This document shows positions 29,314 to 38,909 of a stretch of 64,000 nucleotides of DNA, one piece after another. A model generated the notes under the pieces. The model did no database searches and was not told the DNA's origin. It worked only from the letters and a program-made list of their open reading frames with translations. The DNA lies in NCBI RefSeq assembly GCF_029395475.1, contig NZ_CP113917.1, positions 1,054,001-1,118,000 on the forward strand. The letters are read 5' to 3'. A program made the translations under genes and the position numbers. The first letter of the stretch is position 1. Every line of letters starts with the position of its first letter. This stretch comes from Bifidobacterium sp. ESL0775. GTDB taxonomy: Bacteria > Actinomycetota > Actinomycetes > Actinomycetales > Bifidobacteriaceae.

Positions 29314-31884
29314 ATGACACAGAGTTTAGGGGAATTGGCGCCAAGTTGGGATGGCAGCGGGGACGAGAAGCGCAACATCGATGCCGACGAGATTTATGAC
29401 AGGTTCTTCGGGTGGGTCCGTGAAACCAAGGGCATCGATCCGTGGCCGCATCAGGAAGAGGCCGTTATGGACCTCTTGGCCGGCGACCATGTCATCCTGA
29501 GCACGCCGACCGGGTCCGGTAAGTCGCTGGTGGCGTTGGGCATGCATTTTGCGGCGTTGTGCACTGGGCGGCGTTCGTATTACACCGCTCCCATCAAGGC
29601 TCTCGTCTCCGAGAAGTTCTTCGACTTGGTTGAAGCTTTTGGTCGAGACAATGTAGGCATGATCACAGGAGATACCAGCATCAATTCGGATGCGCCGATC
29701 ATCTGCTGCACCGCCGAGATCCTGGCCAACCAAGCCTTGCGCGAGGGCGTGAACGCCGACATCGGGTGCGTGGCGATGGACGAGTTCCATTACTACGGCG
29801 ACGCCGATCGTGGCTGGGCTTGGCAGGTGCCCCTCTTGACACTGCCCAAGACCCAGTTCCTGCTGATGAGCGCGACGCTTGGCAACGTCACCGCCATCGC
29901 CGACAAGCTCGAGGACATGACACGCCGCGACGTGGACGTCATCGACGACGCGCCGAGGCCGGTGCCGCTGAGCTATGAATACACCGACAAACAACTCGCC
30001 AGCACCGTTGAGTTGCTCTTCAACCGCAGCGATACCCCCATCTATGTCGTCCATTTCTCGCAGGACGCGGCGCTTGAGACCGCGCAGGCGCTCGCCAGCT
30101 CGGGCGTCTCCAGCAAGGAGCAACGCAAGGCCATCACCGAAGCCATCAAGGGAACGCGGTTCACCACGGCGTTCGGCAAGATCCTGCAACGGCTGTTGCG
30201 TACCGGCGTCGGCATCCATCACGCGGGCATGCTGCCGCGTTATCGTCGACTGGTCGAACAGCTGGCCCAGCAAGGCCTATTGCCGGTCATCTGCGGCACC
30301 GATACGCTTGGTGTCGGCATCAATGTGCCGATCCATTCCGTGGTGCTGACCGGATTGACCAAATTCGACGGATTCAAGATGCGCAGGCTGCGCGCCCGCG
30401 AATTCCACCAGATCGCCGGACGCGCCGGGCGCATGGGCTTCGACACGGAAGGGCTGGTGGTGGCCGAGGCCCCAGAGTTCGAGATCGAGAACGCCCGGGC
30501 CATCGCCAAGGCCAATGGCGACCCGAAGAAGCTCAAGAAAATCAAGCGCAAGAAGCCGCAGGAAGGCTTCGTCACATGGAATGAGGGCACCTTCGACAAA
30601 CTCATCGAGGCGGCTCCCGAAACGCTTGTGCCGCACATGAAGATCAGCCATTCCATGGTCTTGAACGAGGTGGCGCAGGGTGGCGACGCGCGTGCCCGTA
30701 TCGATAAGCTCATCGACGACTCCTCACAGACCCCGGAGCAGAAGGAGCACCTGCACGAGCGTGCCGACGAGATCTTCCAGACCATGTTCGACTCGTCCTT
30801 CATCGAGGCCGAGGACAATGGTCGTGGTGGCAAGGATTACTTCCTGGCTGTCGATGTGCCCGACAACTTCGCCCTCGACCAGCCGCTTTCGCCGTTCCTG
30901 TTGGCGGCGCTGGAACTGCTCGACCCCGAATCCGACACCTACGCGCTCGACGTCATCTCGATGGTCGAGGCGACGCTTGAGGATCCCAAGCAGGTCCTGA
31001 AAGCCCAGCAGCGGCAGGCGCGCGACAAGGCGATGGCCGAGATGAAGGCTGACGGACTCGATTACGACGAGCGCATGGACAAGCTTCAGGAGGTCACCTG
31101 GCCCAAGCCGCTTGAGGAGATGCTCGACGCCGCCTTCGACGAATACCGCCACGATGTGCCGTGGGCCAACGACTACGAGTTGAGCCCCAAATCCGTGGTG
31201 CGCGACATGGTGGAGACGGCCAGCGATTTCACCGGCTACATCGCCCGCTACAACATCGCGCGGAGCGAAGGCACGCTCTTGCGCTACCTTTCCGACGCCT
31301 ATCGGTCGCTCGCACGCACAGTTCCCGTCGAGAAACGCAACGATGAGCTTGAAGACATCATCTCCTGGCTGCGTGTGGTCGTGCGCTCCGTTGATTCCAG
31401 CCTCGTGGATGAATGGGAGAACGCAGGCAGCGAGACGGCCGCCGATGCCGAAAGCGCCGCGCTGACCGCAGCCGCACCCGGAGGCAAAGCCGCCGTGGTG
31501 GAGGATAGGCGAGGGCTCATCGTGCTCATCCGCAACGCCATGTTCCGCCGCATCCAGCTCATGGATCAGGACAGGCCGGAGGAACTCGGCGCGCTCGACA
31601 AGGATTGGGACTACGGCGTCCACGAATGGGAGGATGCGCTCGACGACTACTACGACGAGCACGAATATGTCGGCATCGACCAGAAGGCCCGCAGCGGCAA
31701 TCTTTTCATTCTGGACGATCGCAACGAGGCCAAGGAACACACCTGGAAAGTGCGGCAGATCATCGACGATTCCGACGGCGATCACGACTGGGCCATCACC
31801 GGCACCGTCGACCTTGACGCCACGCAGGAAAGCGGCGAGGTGGTCTTCGTGGACTACCGCGTCGACAATGATGGGCTTGACTGA
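29314..31884 (+). CDS. Ski2/Mtr4-like DEAD-box helicase with DUF3516
   Basis: Superfamily 2 helicase of 856 residues. Helicase core (about 40-420): Walker A TPTGSGKSL, DEFH box (AMDEFHYYG), SAT motif LLMSATLGN, and motif VI QIAGRAGRMG. The C-terminal half matches DUF3516, found with actinobacterial Ski2-like helicases (HelY-like). Such proteins are thought to unwind structured RNA or RNA-DNA. A weak ribosome site (GGGG) precedes ATG 29314; TTATAAAA upstream may be part of the promoter. It is the first gene after hairpin element 1. Confidence 0.93.
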   Translation: MTQSLGELAPSWDGSGDEKRNIDADEIYDRFFGWVRETKGIDPWPHQEEAVMDLLAGDHVILSTPTGSGKSLVALGMHFAALCTGRRSYYTAPIKALVSEKFFDLVEAFGRDNVGMITGDTSINSDAPIICCTAEILANQALREGVNADIGCVAMDEFHYYGDADRGWAWQVPLLTLPKTQFLLMSATLGNVTAIADKLEDMTRRDVDVIDDAPRPVPLSYEYTDKQLASTVELLFNRSDTPIYVVHFSQDAALETAQALASSGVSSKEQRKAITEAIKGTRFTTAFGKILQRLLRTGVGIHHAGMLPRYRRLVEQLAQQGLLPVICGTDTLGVGINVPIHSVVLTGLTKFDGFKMRRLRAREFHQIAGRAGRMGFDTEGLVVAEAPEFEIENARAIAKANGDPKKLKKIKRKKPQEGFVTWNEGTFDKLIEAAPETLVPHMKISHSMVLNEVAQGGDARARIDKLIDDSSQTPEQKEHLHERADEIFQTMFDSSFIEAEDNGRGGKDYFLAVDVPDNFALDQPLSPFLLAALELLDPESDTYALDVISMVEATLEDPKQVLKAQQRQARDKAMAEMKADGLDYDERMDKLQEVTWPKPLEEMLDAAFDEYRHDVPWANDYELSPKSVVRDMVETASDFTGYIARYNIARSEGTLLRYLSDAYRSLARTVPVEKRNDELEDIISWLRVVVRSVDSSLVDEWENAGSETAADAESAALTAAAPGGKAAVVEDRRGLIVLIRNAMFRRIQLMDQDRPEELGALDKDWDYGVHEWEDALDDYYDEHEYVGIDQKARSGNLFILDDRNEAKEHTWKVRQIIDDSDGDHDWAITGTVDLDATQESGEVVFVDYRVDNDGLD

Positions 31885-31909
31885 CGAAAGACAGACTCGA
31901 ATAGGCATA

Positions 31910-31923
31910 CGAACAAATGTTCG
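31910..31923 (+). promoter_or_regulatory. LexA-type SOS box upstream of rarA
   Basis: CGAAC-AAAT-GTTCG is a perfect match to the Gram-positive/actinobacterial LexA pattern CGAACNNNNGTTCG. It sits 10 bases before a TATAGAAT -10 element, in position to block RNA polymerase. Confidence 0.88.
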
Positions 31924-31932
31924 AATGTGGAG

Positions 31933-31940
31933 TATAGAAT
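31933..31940 (+). promoter_or_regulatory. -10 box of a leaderless rarA promoter
   Basis: TATAGAAT ends 6 bases before the rarA ATG (31947), and there is no Shine-Dalgarno. Transcription would start at or next to the A of the start codon. Confidence 0.65.
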
Positions 31941-31946
31941 ACGAAT

Positions 31947-33401
31947 ATGACCGAAGATCTGTTCAGTGCCGCTGATGCGCCCGAAGACGTGACCCGTCCG
32001 CTCGCCGTGCGGATGCGGCCGACGACGCTTGATGACGTGGTGGGGCAGCAGCAGGTGCTGGGGGAGGGCTCGCCATTGCGCCGGCTTGCCAGTCCGGCGT
32101 CGAAAGGGTCGCTGACCGCACCAAGCTCAATCATCCTGTTTGGCCCTCCGGGGGTTGGTAAGACCACCTTGGCCTATATCGTCGCGCAGCAATCCGGGCG
32201 TGATTTCGAGGAACTTTCCGCCGTCACCTCCGGTGTCAAGGATGTGCGAGCCGTGTTGGAACGCGCCCATGAGCGGTTGGTGACGCAGGGGCGCGAGACC
32301 GTGCTGTTCATCGACGAGGTGCACCGCTTCTCCAAGTCCCAGCAGGACGCGTTGCTTCCCAGCGTCGAGAACCGCGATGTTACGTTCATCGGGGCCACCA
32401 CGGAGAACCCGAGTTTCTCCATCAACAAGCCGTTGTTGAGCCGGTCGGTGGTCGTGAAACTTGAATCGTTGGAACCTGACGACCTGAAAACCTTGATTGT
32501 CCGTGCGCTGGAAAGCGAACACGGGCTTAAGGGCGAAGTGAAAGCCAGCGACGAGGCGGTGGGCGAGATCATCCGCATGGCCGGGGGAGACGGGCGCAAG
32601 ACGCTGACCATCCTCGAGGCGGCGGCGGGCGCGGTCACCGGCGACAAGGAACGCAAGAAGGGCGCTCGCAAACCGGTCATCACCCCTGACATCGTCTCGA
32701 AGGTGATGGATTCGGCCACCGTGCGCTACGACAAGGACGGCGACGACCATTACGATGTCGCCTCCGCGTTCATCAAATCGATGCGGGGCTCGGACCCCGA
32801 TGCCGCGTTGCATTATCTCGCGCGCATGCTGCGGGCGGGGGAGGATCCCCGTTTCATCGCCCGTCGCATCATGATCGCTTCGGCCGAAGAGGTCGGTATG
32901 GCCGCTCCGCAGATCCTGGAACTCACCGTCGCCGCGGCGCAGGCCGTCGCCATGGTCGGCATGCCCGAGGCACGGATCATCCTTTCGGAGGCGGTCATCG
33001 CCGTGGCCACCGCGCCCAAATCCAACGCCAGCTACAACGCCATCAACCAGGCGCTCGCCGACGTCGACGCGGGTATGATCGGCCAGGTGCCGCTCTGGCT
33101 GCGCAACGCGCCAACCAAGCTCATGAAGGACTGGGGCAACAAGGACGGCTATATCTACGCTCATGATGCGCCGGGGGCCGTGGCCACGCAGCAGTACATG
33201 CCTGACGAGCTGGTGGGGCACGAATACTACCATCCCAACGACCGCGGCTATGAACGTGAGGTTGGGCCGAGGCTTGAAAGAATCCGCGGGATCTTGCATG
33301 GTGGGGTGCCGCGGGAACATGGCGATGGCCGGAAACCGAATGATCGTACAGAGGGCGATGATCGCCATCGGACTGATGGAAACGAGCCTGGAAACGATTG
33401 A
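31947..33401 (+). CDS. rarA: Replication-associated recombination ATPase RarA (MgsA)
   Basis: AAA+ ATPase of the RarA/MgsA/WRNIP1 family acting at stalled replication forks, 484 residues. Walker A GPPGVGKTT (about 66-74), Walker B FIDEVHR, sensor-1 GATTENPSF, and the C-terminal tetramerisation region (MRGSDPDAALHYLARML, GAVATQQYMPDEL). The last 40 residues are a charged, low-complexity tail. The LexA box and leaderless -10 upstream mark it as a probable SOS gene. Length is slightly above the usual 430-450. Confidence 0.95.
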   Translation: MTEDLFSAADAPEDVTRPLAVRMRPTTLDDVVGQQQVLGEGSPLRRLASPASKGSLTAPSSIILFGPPGVGKTTLAYIVAQQSGRDFEELSAVTSGVKDVRAVLERAHERLVTQGRETVLFIDEVHRFSKSQQDALLPSVENRDVTFIGATTENPSFSINKPLLSRSVVVKLESLEPDDLKTLIVRALESEHGLKGEVKASDEAVGEIIRMAGGDGRKTLTILEAAAGAVTGDKERKKGARKPVITPDIVSKVMDSATVRYDKDGDDHYDVASAFIKSMRGSDPDAALHYLARMLRAGEDPRFIARRIMIASAEEVGMAAPQILELTVAAAQAVAMVGMPEARIILSEAVIAVATAPKSNASYNAINQALADVDAGMIGQVPLWLRNAPTKLMKDWGNKDGYIYAHDAPGAVATQQYMPDELVGHEYYHPNDRGYEREVGPRLERIRGILHGGVPREHGDGRKPNDRTEGDDRHRTDGNEPGND

Positions 33402-33636
33402 TGTCGGTCTTTCAGGGCTTTGCCGTCGATTTTGGTCTTTAGGCGATTGTTGTTGATATGGCTAATATAATAGGAATCACGATTCTGTTGTCGATTCAGT
33501 GATGACCGCTTGATGGTCGTCGTTGGTTGATAACCGATTCAGAGCCAACGACGTACTCGGATTCAGCAATCGTTTTTCAGATGCGTCGGTTATTGTTAAG
33601 TAATAGAAGTTATTGATTTATAGGAGGAACATGGCC
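33402..33636. other. Gene-free interval with an inverted repeat
   Basis: About 235 AT-richer bases between rarA and the dehydrogenase. CGTCGTTGG (33518-33526) pairs with CCAACGACG (33545-33553). It has no T tract and may be an operator or weak hairpin. I see no gene. Confidence 0.5.
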
Positions 33637-34623
33637 ATGAACGCGCAGAGCAACGATAAACTCATTGTCAACTGCATACCTGTCGGTGATCAGGACAAGC
33701 AACGATTCATCGATGCGGCGGGCGATGTTCCCATCGAATTCTGCGGTGATCCGAACCTTTTCGGCGACATGAAAGTGAAGGCGGATGTCCCTGAAGCGCT
33801 ACGCGGAAAAGCCACGGCGGTGCTCGGCAATTTCGACCCGTCGCTGGCCGGCCAATTCACCAACCTCGAATGGCTGCAGACCTGGAGCGCCGGTGTCGAC
33901 GCGTATCTCAAGCCGGGCCTGTTTGCCCAAGACGTCACCATCACCAGCGCTACCGGCGCGTACGGGCAGGCCGTCTCCGAACACATGATCGCGATGATGT
34001 GGGCGCTGATGAAAAACTTCACGCTCTACGTGCGCGACCAGACGGCATATCACTGGCACGATGAGGGGACGGTGCTCACTCCCAACGGCGCCACCGCGTT
34101 GGTCATCGGCACCGGTGACATCGGCTCGCATTTCGCCCGGCTCGCCAAGGGCGCCGGCATGCATACCGTTGGCGTGCGCCGCAGCGCCGACAAGCCCGTT
34201 GACGGCATCGACGAGATGCATGGTTTCGATGAGCTGGATACGCTGTTGCCACAGGCCGATGTGGTCGCGTTGTCATTGCCGCGCGCGGCCGATACCCATC
34301 ATCTCATCGACGCGCGCAGGCTCGCGATGCTCAAAAAGGACGCCATCGTCATCAACGGCGGCCGTGGCGATGCCGTCGATGACGACGCCTTGGCCGAGGC
34401 ATTGAGCCGCAAGGCGATTCGCGGCGCCGGCGTCGACGTGTTCGAAACGGAGCCGTTGCCGGCCTCCCATCCGCTCTGGGACGAGCCGCGTTGCCTGATC
34501 ACCCCGCATGTCGCCGGCGGCGACCATCTGGCGAGCAACACCGCCCGCATCATCGACATCGCCGTGGCCAACGTGCGCCGTTACGCCCATGTCGAGCCGT
34601 TGCAGGACAACGCGCATCGCTGA
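33637..34623 (+). CDS. D-isomer-specific 2-hydroxyacid dehydrogenase
   Basis: NAD(P)-dependent oxidoreductase interconverting 2-keto and D-2-hydroxy acids, about 328 residues. The nucleotide-binding motif GTGDIGSHFA starts the Rossmann domain, and the catalytic triad is visible as Arg in NGGRGDAVDD, Glu in VFETEPLP and His in ITPHVAGGD. Family members act on glyoxylate, hydroxypyruvate or other 2-keto acids; substrate not predictable. AGGAGG at 33622-33627 is 9 bases from ATG 33637 and only 3 from ATG 33631, so I chose the former. Confidence 0.88.
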   Translation: MNAQSNDKLIVNCIPVGDQDKQRFIDAAGDVPIEFCGDPNLFGDMKVKADVPEALRGKATAVLGNFDPSLAGQFTNLEWLQTWSAGVDAYLKPGLFAQDVTITSATGAYGQAVSEHMIAMMWALMKNFTLYVRDQTAYHWHDEGTVLTPNGATALVIGTGDIGSHFARLAKGAGMHTVGVRRSADKPVDGIDEMHGFDELDTLLPQADVVALSLPRAADTHHLIDARRLAMLKKDAIVINGGRGDAVDDDALAEALSRKAIRGAGVDVFETEPLPASHPLWDEPRCLITPHVAGGDHLASNTARIIDIAVANVRRYAHVEPLQDNAHR

Positions 34624-34752
34624 AGTCCAAGCATGTTCTAGCCTCGCGTGTTTTGCTGCGTACGGATGAGGATTTTCATGTTGCCATGATTTGACGGTTG
34701 TAATACATGTAAGTCAGACGATTCTCATGCATGGAACAGAGAGCAAGCTACA

Positions 34753-34795
34753 AGAAATCCGCCGCCGATACATAAGATCGGCGGCGGATTTCTTT
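34753..34795. terminator. Bidirectional terminator
   Basis: A perfect 17-bp stem (34753-34769 with 34777-34793) between two converging genes, with A/T-rich flanks on both sides. Confidence 0.9.
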
Positions 34796-34820
34796 GTATA
34801 TGATTTTGAGAAATTAGGCT

Positions 34821-36167
34821 TTACTTATAGGCCTCGTCGAGCTGGGCCTCCATGTCATCGAAGCGTTCGACCTGCGGATGGAAGATCGGGTGTCCGGCGG
34901 CGACCACGAGCAGCGGCTTCTCAAGCGTGCGCAGATTGTCGACGGGGTTCTCGCTCAACACCAGCAGATCAGCGGACTTGCCGACCTCCAACGAACCGGT
35001 CTCGTCGCTCAGGCCGAGGATCTCGGCGGTGACCTGCGTGCCGGCGTGGAAGGCCTCGGCGGGAGTGAAGCCCGCGAAGCGGACCAGCAGCGCCATCTCG
35101 CGCCAGGTGCCGTACTGCGGCACGAATGGCATGGCGGTGTCAGTGCCGACGCCGACCTTGATGCCGGCCTCGTGCGCCTGCTTGGCCCCGTTGACCATGC
35201 CCTCGACCACGGGCACGGAGTTCTGCATCTGGATATCGGTCATGTTCAAGGTCTCTTGCGAGAGGTACTTCATCGGCAGGCCCGCGGAAAGCGTGGGCTC
35301 CAGCGCGCTGTAGCCACGAAGCGAGTTCGGGTTGTTCAGGAAGAGTTCGGTCAGCTCGTCATCCAGCGCGCAGCCGTGCTCGATGGTGTCGACGCCGGCC
35401 TTCAACGCACGGCGGACACCTTCCTCGCTCTGGGCGTGCGCCGCGACGATGATGTCGTTGGCGTGTGCGGCTTCGCAGATGGCGCGCATCTGCTCGGTGG
35501 TCATCTGCGGGGCGCCGGCCTCGCCGAGCACCTGGGAGTCGGTGACGCCGCCGGTGGCCGCGATCTTCAGCGCGTTGACGCCGTGGTCGATGCTGTATTC
35601 GGCCTCGCTGCGTGATTCCTCGGGTGTGCTGCTTTCCAAAGCGACCAGCGGCGCGCCGTGGCCGTCGGGAATCGCGAGCATCGGGCCGGAGGCCATGATG
35701 CGCGGGCCGACCATCTTGCCGGCGTTGATGCGGTCGCGTATGGCGACGACCTCATAGCCGACGTCGCCCACGGTGCGGATCGTGGTGACGCCCGAGTTCA
35801 GAAGCGTCATGATGTTGGACTTGCTGGTCTCGTACATGAAGAGCTTGCCCGGCGCCGAGTGCATGATTTTCGCGGTCTTGCGCTGGCCTTCGGGGGTGCT
35901 GCCCTTGGGGTCGAGCGGTTTGCCCTGCGAGAACGTGTGGGTGTGGCCGTTGATCATGCCGGGGGAGACGACCTTGCCGGTGCCGTCCAGCTTGTGGTAG
36001 CCCGGAGGCACCACAACAGCCGACGAGGGGCCGATTTCACGGATCTTGCCGAGGCCGTCCACGACGATGGTGGTGTCGCTCAGGGTGCGGCCGTCGAGGT
36101 CGCCAGTGGCCACGGTGGCGTGCTCGATGGCGAATGGTTCTATAGCAGTATTACGTGGTGCGTGCAT
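34821..36167 (-). CDS. Metal-dependent amidohydrolase (imidazolonepropionase/prolidase-like)
   Basis: Amidohydrolase-superfamily enzyme of 448 residues with a TIM-barrel metal site: HTH in MINGHTHTFSQG, metal His residues in VAAHAQSEEG and TIEHGCALD, and catalytic Asp in GVGTDTAMPF. It most resembles imidazolonepropionase-like or Xaa-Pro dipeptidase-like members; the substrate is unknown. The start at 36167 is strongly supported by AAGGAGACGAT before the ATG; the longer frame to 36245 would start inside an inverted repeat. A TGTAWTACA-like sequence (36147-36155) overlaps its first codons. Confidence 0.9.
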   Translation of the reverse strand: MHAPRNTAIEPFAIEHATVATGDLDGRTLSDTTIVVDGLGKIREIGPSSAVVVPPGYHKLDGTGKVVSPGMINGHTHTFSQGKPLDPKGSTPEGQRKTAKIMHSAPGKLFMYETSKSNIMTLLNSGVTTIRTVGDVGYEVVAIRDRINAGKMVGPRIMASGPMLAIPDGHGAPLVALESSTPEESRSEAEYSIDHGVNALKIAATGGVTDSQVLGEAGAPQMTTEQMRAICEAAHANDIIVAAHAQSEEGVRRALKAGVDTIEHGCALDDELTELFLNNPNSLRGYSALEPTLSAGLPMKYLSQETLNMTDIQMQNSVPVVEGMVNGAKQAHEAGIKVGVGTDTAMPFVPQYGTWREMALLVRFAGFTPAEAFHAGTQVTAEILGLSDETGSLEVGKSADLLVLSENPVDNLRTLEKPLLVVAAGHPIFHPQVERFDDMEAQLDEAYK

Positions 36168-36238
36168 ATCGTCTCCTTTGAAAAGCAAAACAGTCTGATT
36201 GAGGCTTGGTTCCACTCTATCAGGATTTGTCAGATAAC

Positions 36239-36285
36239 GTCGCAAAAGAGATGAATTCGAGGTTTCGTTTTTGTCCTTTTGCGAC
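36239..36285 (-). terminator. Inverted repeat between the ECF fusion gene and the amidohydrolase
   Basis: GTCGCAAAAG (36239-36248) pairs perfectly with CTTTTGCGAC (36276-36285). It lies just after the stop of the upstream minus-strand gene and may end that transcript. No strong T tract. Confidence 0.55.
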
Positions 36286-36301
36286 TTGATTTCCGGTTTT
36301 C

Positions 36302-38899
36302 CTAGAGCCGGACCACCGACAGGATCCCGGTCTTAAGACTGATCAGTGCCATCAGGTACAGCGCGCACAGAACCATGAAGACGACATCCTTTGCGCTCAC
36401 CCGCATCGCGTGCCAGTGCGTGCGGTGGATCCCCTCCTCGTAGCTTCGCGCGTCGAGCGCCAGCGAAAGGTTGTCCGAATGGCGCAGCGCCCCGGCGAAA
36501 ATGGGGACGATAATGGCGCCCAGAGCCTTGATTCGCTTGGTCGGAGAGCCGGTTTCGATGCTGCCGCCGCGAGCGGCCTGCGCGTCCATGATGTTGCGGG
36601 CCTCGGCGGCCAGCGTCGGCAGGAAGCGCAACGCCAGGCTCATCACCAGCGCCAGCTCCTGGGTATGCAACCCGAGTCTGCGCAACGGGGAGAGCAGGGA
36701 GCCGAAACCATCGGTCAGCGCCGTGGGCGTCGTGGTCTGCAGGAGGATGATCCCCAGCAGGATCACCAGTCCGAAACGGCAGGTGTAGAGCACGGCGGCC
36801 ATCACGCCCTCGTCGGTGATTGGGAAATTCCAGAACGTCACTAGCGGCTTGCCGGTGCGCACGAAGAGCATGTTGACGACGCCCATCACCAATAGCAGTA
36901 TCAGGAATCCGCGCATCGAACGGAACAGCCGCTTGGGGCCGAGTTGCGCCGCGGCGGCCAGGACGACGACCATCACGGCGGTCAAGGCGAGCTGTGGCAG
37001 GGAGCTGACCATGAACGAGGTGAACATCAGCACAAGGAATACGACCAGTTTCACGCGCGGGTCGAGCCGCTCGATGACGCTTTGCCGATGGGCTTGATTG
37101 ACGGGCTTACTTACAGTGCTGGATTCATCTTGAGCTTTGGCTTTGCTCTTTGAGTCGGATTGGCTATTGATTTCGGATTTTTCGGTTCGCCGGGCCGATG
37201 TGGGTTTGTCGGGCTTGTCTGACTTGTTGCTCGCCGGCGAGGACGAGGAATCGGCGGCTTCATCGATTGCGGAGGGCGTGCCGGTTTCGCCGTTGGCCTG
37301 GTCATTGCGTTGGATGGGGTTGCCATTTTCGCTTTTTTTGCCATTCCGATCTGCCACAGGCTCGCCCAGCGTGATGACACGGTCGGCGAGCTGACGCGCC
37401 TGGCGCGGGGAATGGGTGATCAGGACTATCGTCACGCCGTGCGCGTTGAGCGTGCGCATCAGCGCGTAGATGCGCTCGCTGGCGCTTGCGTCGAGCCCGG
37501 CCGTAGGTTCGTCGAGGATGAGGATACGCGGGTCGCAAGCGATGATGCCGGCGATGGCCGTGAGCCGTTGCTGCCCGCCGGAAAGTGAGAACGGGGAGCG
37601 CTCGGCGAGTCCGCTGAGGCCGAGCAGGTTCAGCGCCCGGTTGACGCGCTGGTCGACGACCTGTTGCGGCAGCCCTTGGTTGCTGGGCCCATAGGCCACG
37701 TCCTGCCGTACGGTCTCGGCGAAAAGCTGTTGTTCCGGCTGTTGCATCACCAGACCGACACTCGAGCGCAGCGCCTTCTTGTCGCGCCGTGACATCGAGG
37801 TGAGGTCGATGCCCGCCACTTGAATGGCGCCGCTGTCGGGTTTCGCCAACGCGGTGATGAGCCTGGTCAGCGTCGTCTTGCCGGTGCCGTTGCGCCCCAT
37901 GATGGCCACGACCTCGCCCTGTTCGATACGCATCGAGAAATCATGCAGCGTGTCCGTGCTTGATTTCGGATACCGATAGGAGACGTGGTTGAAACGGATG
38001 GCTGGTTCATTTGAGGACGCCGTGGAATCATTGGTTTCCTTGGGAACGCGGGCTTTCCGGGAATCGTCTTCGATGATGAGCCCATCCGGCTTCAGCAGGC
38101 CAGTGTCGTCGGCATTGGTCACCGAAAGCCTCAACGCGGCCTGCGTCTGGTCCAGCTCGACGAGCCTGCCGTGTTCCAGGCTCAGGATGCGGTCGGCGTG
38201 TTTGAGTTCCTCGGGCCGGTGGGTGACGTGGATGATGGTGGTTCCGGAGCGCTGCAGGTTATCGAGGACTTGTAATACATCATGCTGCGCCTCGAGGTCG
38301 AGCATCGCGGTGGGCTCGTCAAGAACGATCATGGACGGCGACATGGCCAGTATCCCCGCGATGGCGATGCGCTGCTGCTGGCCGCCGCTCATGCGTGACG
38401 GATCGTCAAGCAGGGTGTTGCCCATATCCACGGCATCCAACGATTCGTAGACGCGCTCGGTGATGAGCTGCGGGTCGAGGGCCAGGTTCTCGGGGCCGAA
38501 CGCGACATCGTCGCCCACCACGGTGGTGATGATCTGGTCCATCGGGTTCTGGAAGACGGCGCCGATGCTCTTGCGGGCGTTGCGGTAGTTGTCGCTGTCG
38601 GGTTTTCCGTCGTGGAACACGTTGCGGCCAAGCAGGGTGATGGAGCCTTTGTCGGGCGAGGCGAGTCCCACGATGAGACGTGCCAGCGTGGATTTGCCCG
38701 AGCCGTTCGGACCCACCAGGCAGATGCGCTCGCCGGCCTTGATGTCGAGGTCGATGCCGTCCAACACCCAGGAGGCCCCGCCGTCATAGCTGAATCCGAC
38801 ATCGCGCAGACGCGCGGCCACGCATGCTGGCGCCGGGCCCGTCTCGTTGATGGGCGAGGAGGACTCGGCGTTGGCTGGTTTGTCGAAGGCGATGGTCAT
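36302..38899 (-). CDS. ECF transporter energising module fused as one protein (A-A-T)
   Basis: One 865-residue protein combining all three parts of an ECF importer engine. First ATPase (about 28-265): Walker A GPNGSGKST, signature MSGGQQQR, Walker B VLDEPTAMLD. Second ATPase (about 300-535): GRNGTGKTT, LSGGQQRL, LDEPTAGLD. After a disordered Ser/Lys-rich linker (about 536-615) comes an EcfT domain with about five TM helices and the two coupling motifs AQAARGG and LDARSYE. It starts 10 bases after the S-component gene and presumably drives riboflavin uptake, possibly other S subunits too. There is no Shine-Dalgarno, so translation is probably coupled. Confidence 0.94.
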   Translation of the reverse strand: MTIAFDKPANAESSSPINETGPAPACVAARLRDVGFSYDGGASWVLDGIDLDIKAGERICLVGPNGSGKSTLARLIVGLASPDKGSITLLGRNVFHDGKPDSDNYRNARKSIGAVFQNPMDQIITTVVGDDVAFGPENLALDPQLITERVYESLDAVDMGNTLLDDPSRMSGGQQQRIAIAGILAMSPSMIVLDEPTAMLDLEAQHDVLQVLDNLQRSGTTIIHVTHRPEELKHADRILSLEHGRLVELDQTQAALRLSVTNADDTGLLKPDGLIIEDDSRKARVPKETNDSTASSNEPAIRFNHVSYRYPKSSTDTLHDFSMRIEQGEVVAIMGRNGTGKTTLTRLITALAKPDSGAIQVAGIDLTSMSRRDKKALRSSVGLVMQQPEQQLFAETVRQDVAYGPSNQGLPQQVVDQRVNRALNLLGLSGLAERSPFSLSGGQQRLTAIAGIIACDPRILILDEPTAGLDASASERIYALMRTLNAHGVTIVLITHSPRQARQLADRVITLGEPVADRNGKKSENGNPIQRNDQANGETGTPSAIDEAADSSSSPASNKSDKPDKPTSARRTEKSEINSQSDSKSKAKAQDESSTVSKPVNQAHRQSVIERLDPRVKLVVFLVLMFTSFMVSSLPQLALTAVMVVVLAAAAQLGPKRLFRSMRGFLILLLVMGVVNMLFVRTGKPLVTFWNFPITDEGVMAAVLYTCRFGLVILLGIILLQTTTPTALTDGFGSLLSPLRRLGLHTQELALVMSLALRFLPTLAAEARNIMDAQAARGGSIETGSPTKRIKALGAIIVPIFAGALRHSDNLSLALDARSYEEGIHRTHWHAMRVSAKDVVFMVLCALYLMALISLKTGILSVVRL

Positions 38900-38909
38900 T
38901 GGAGGATGT

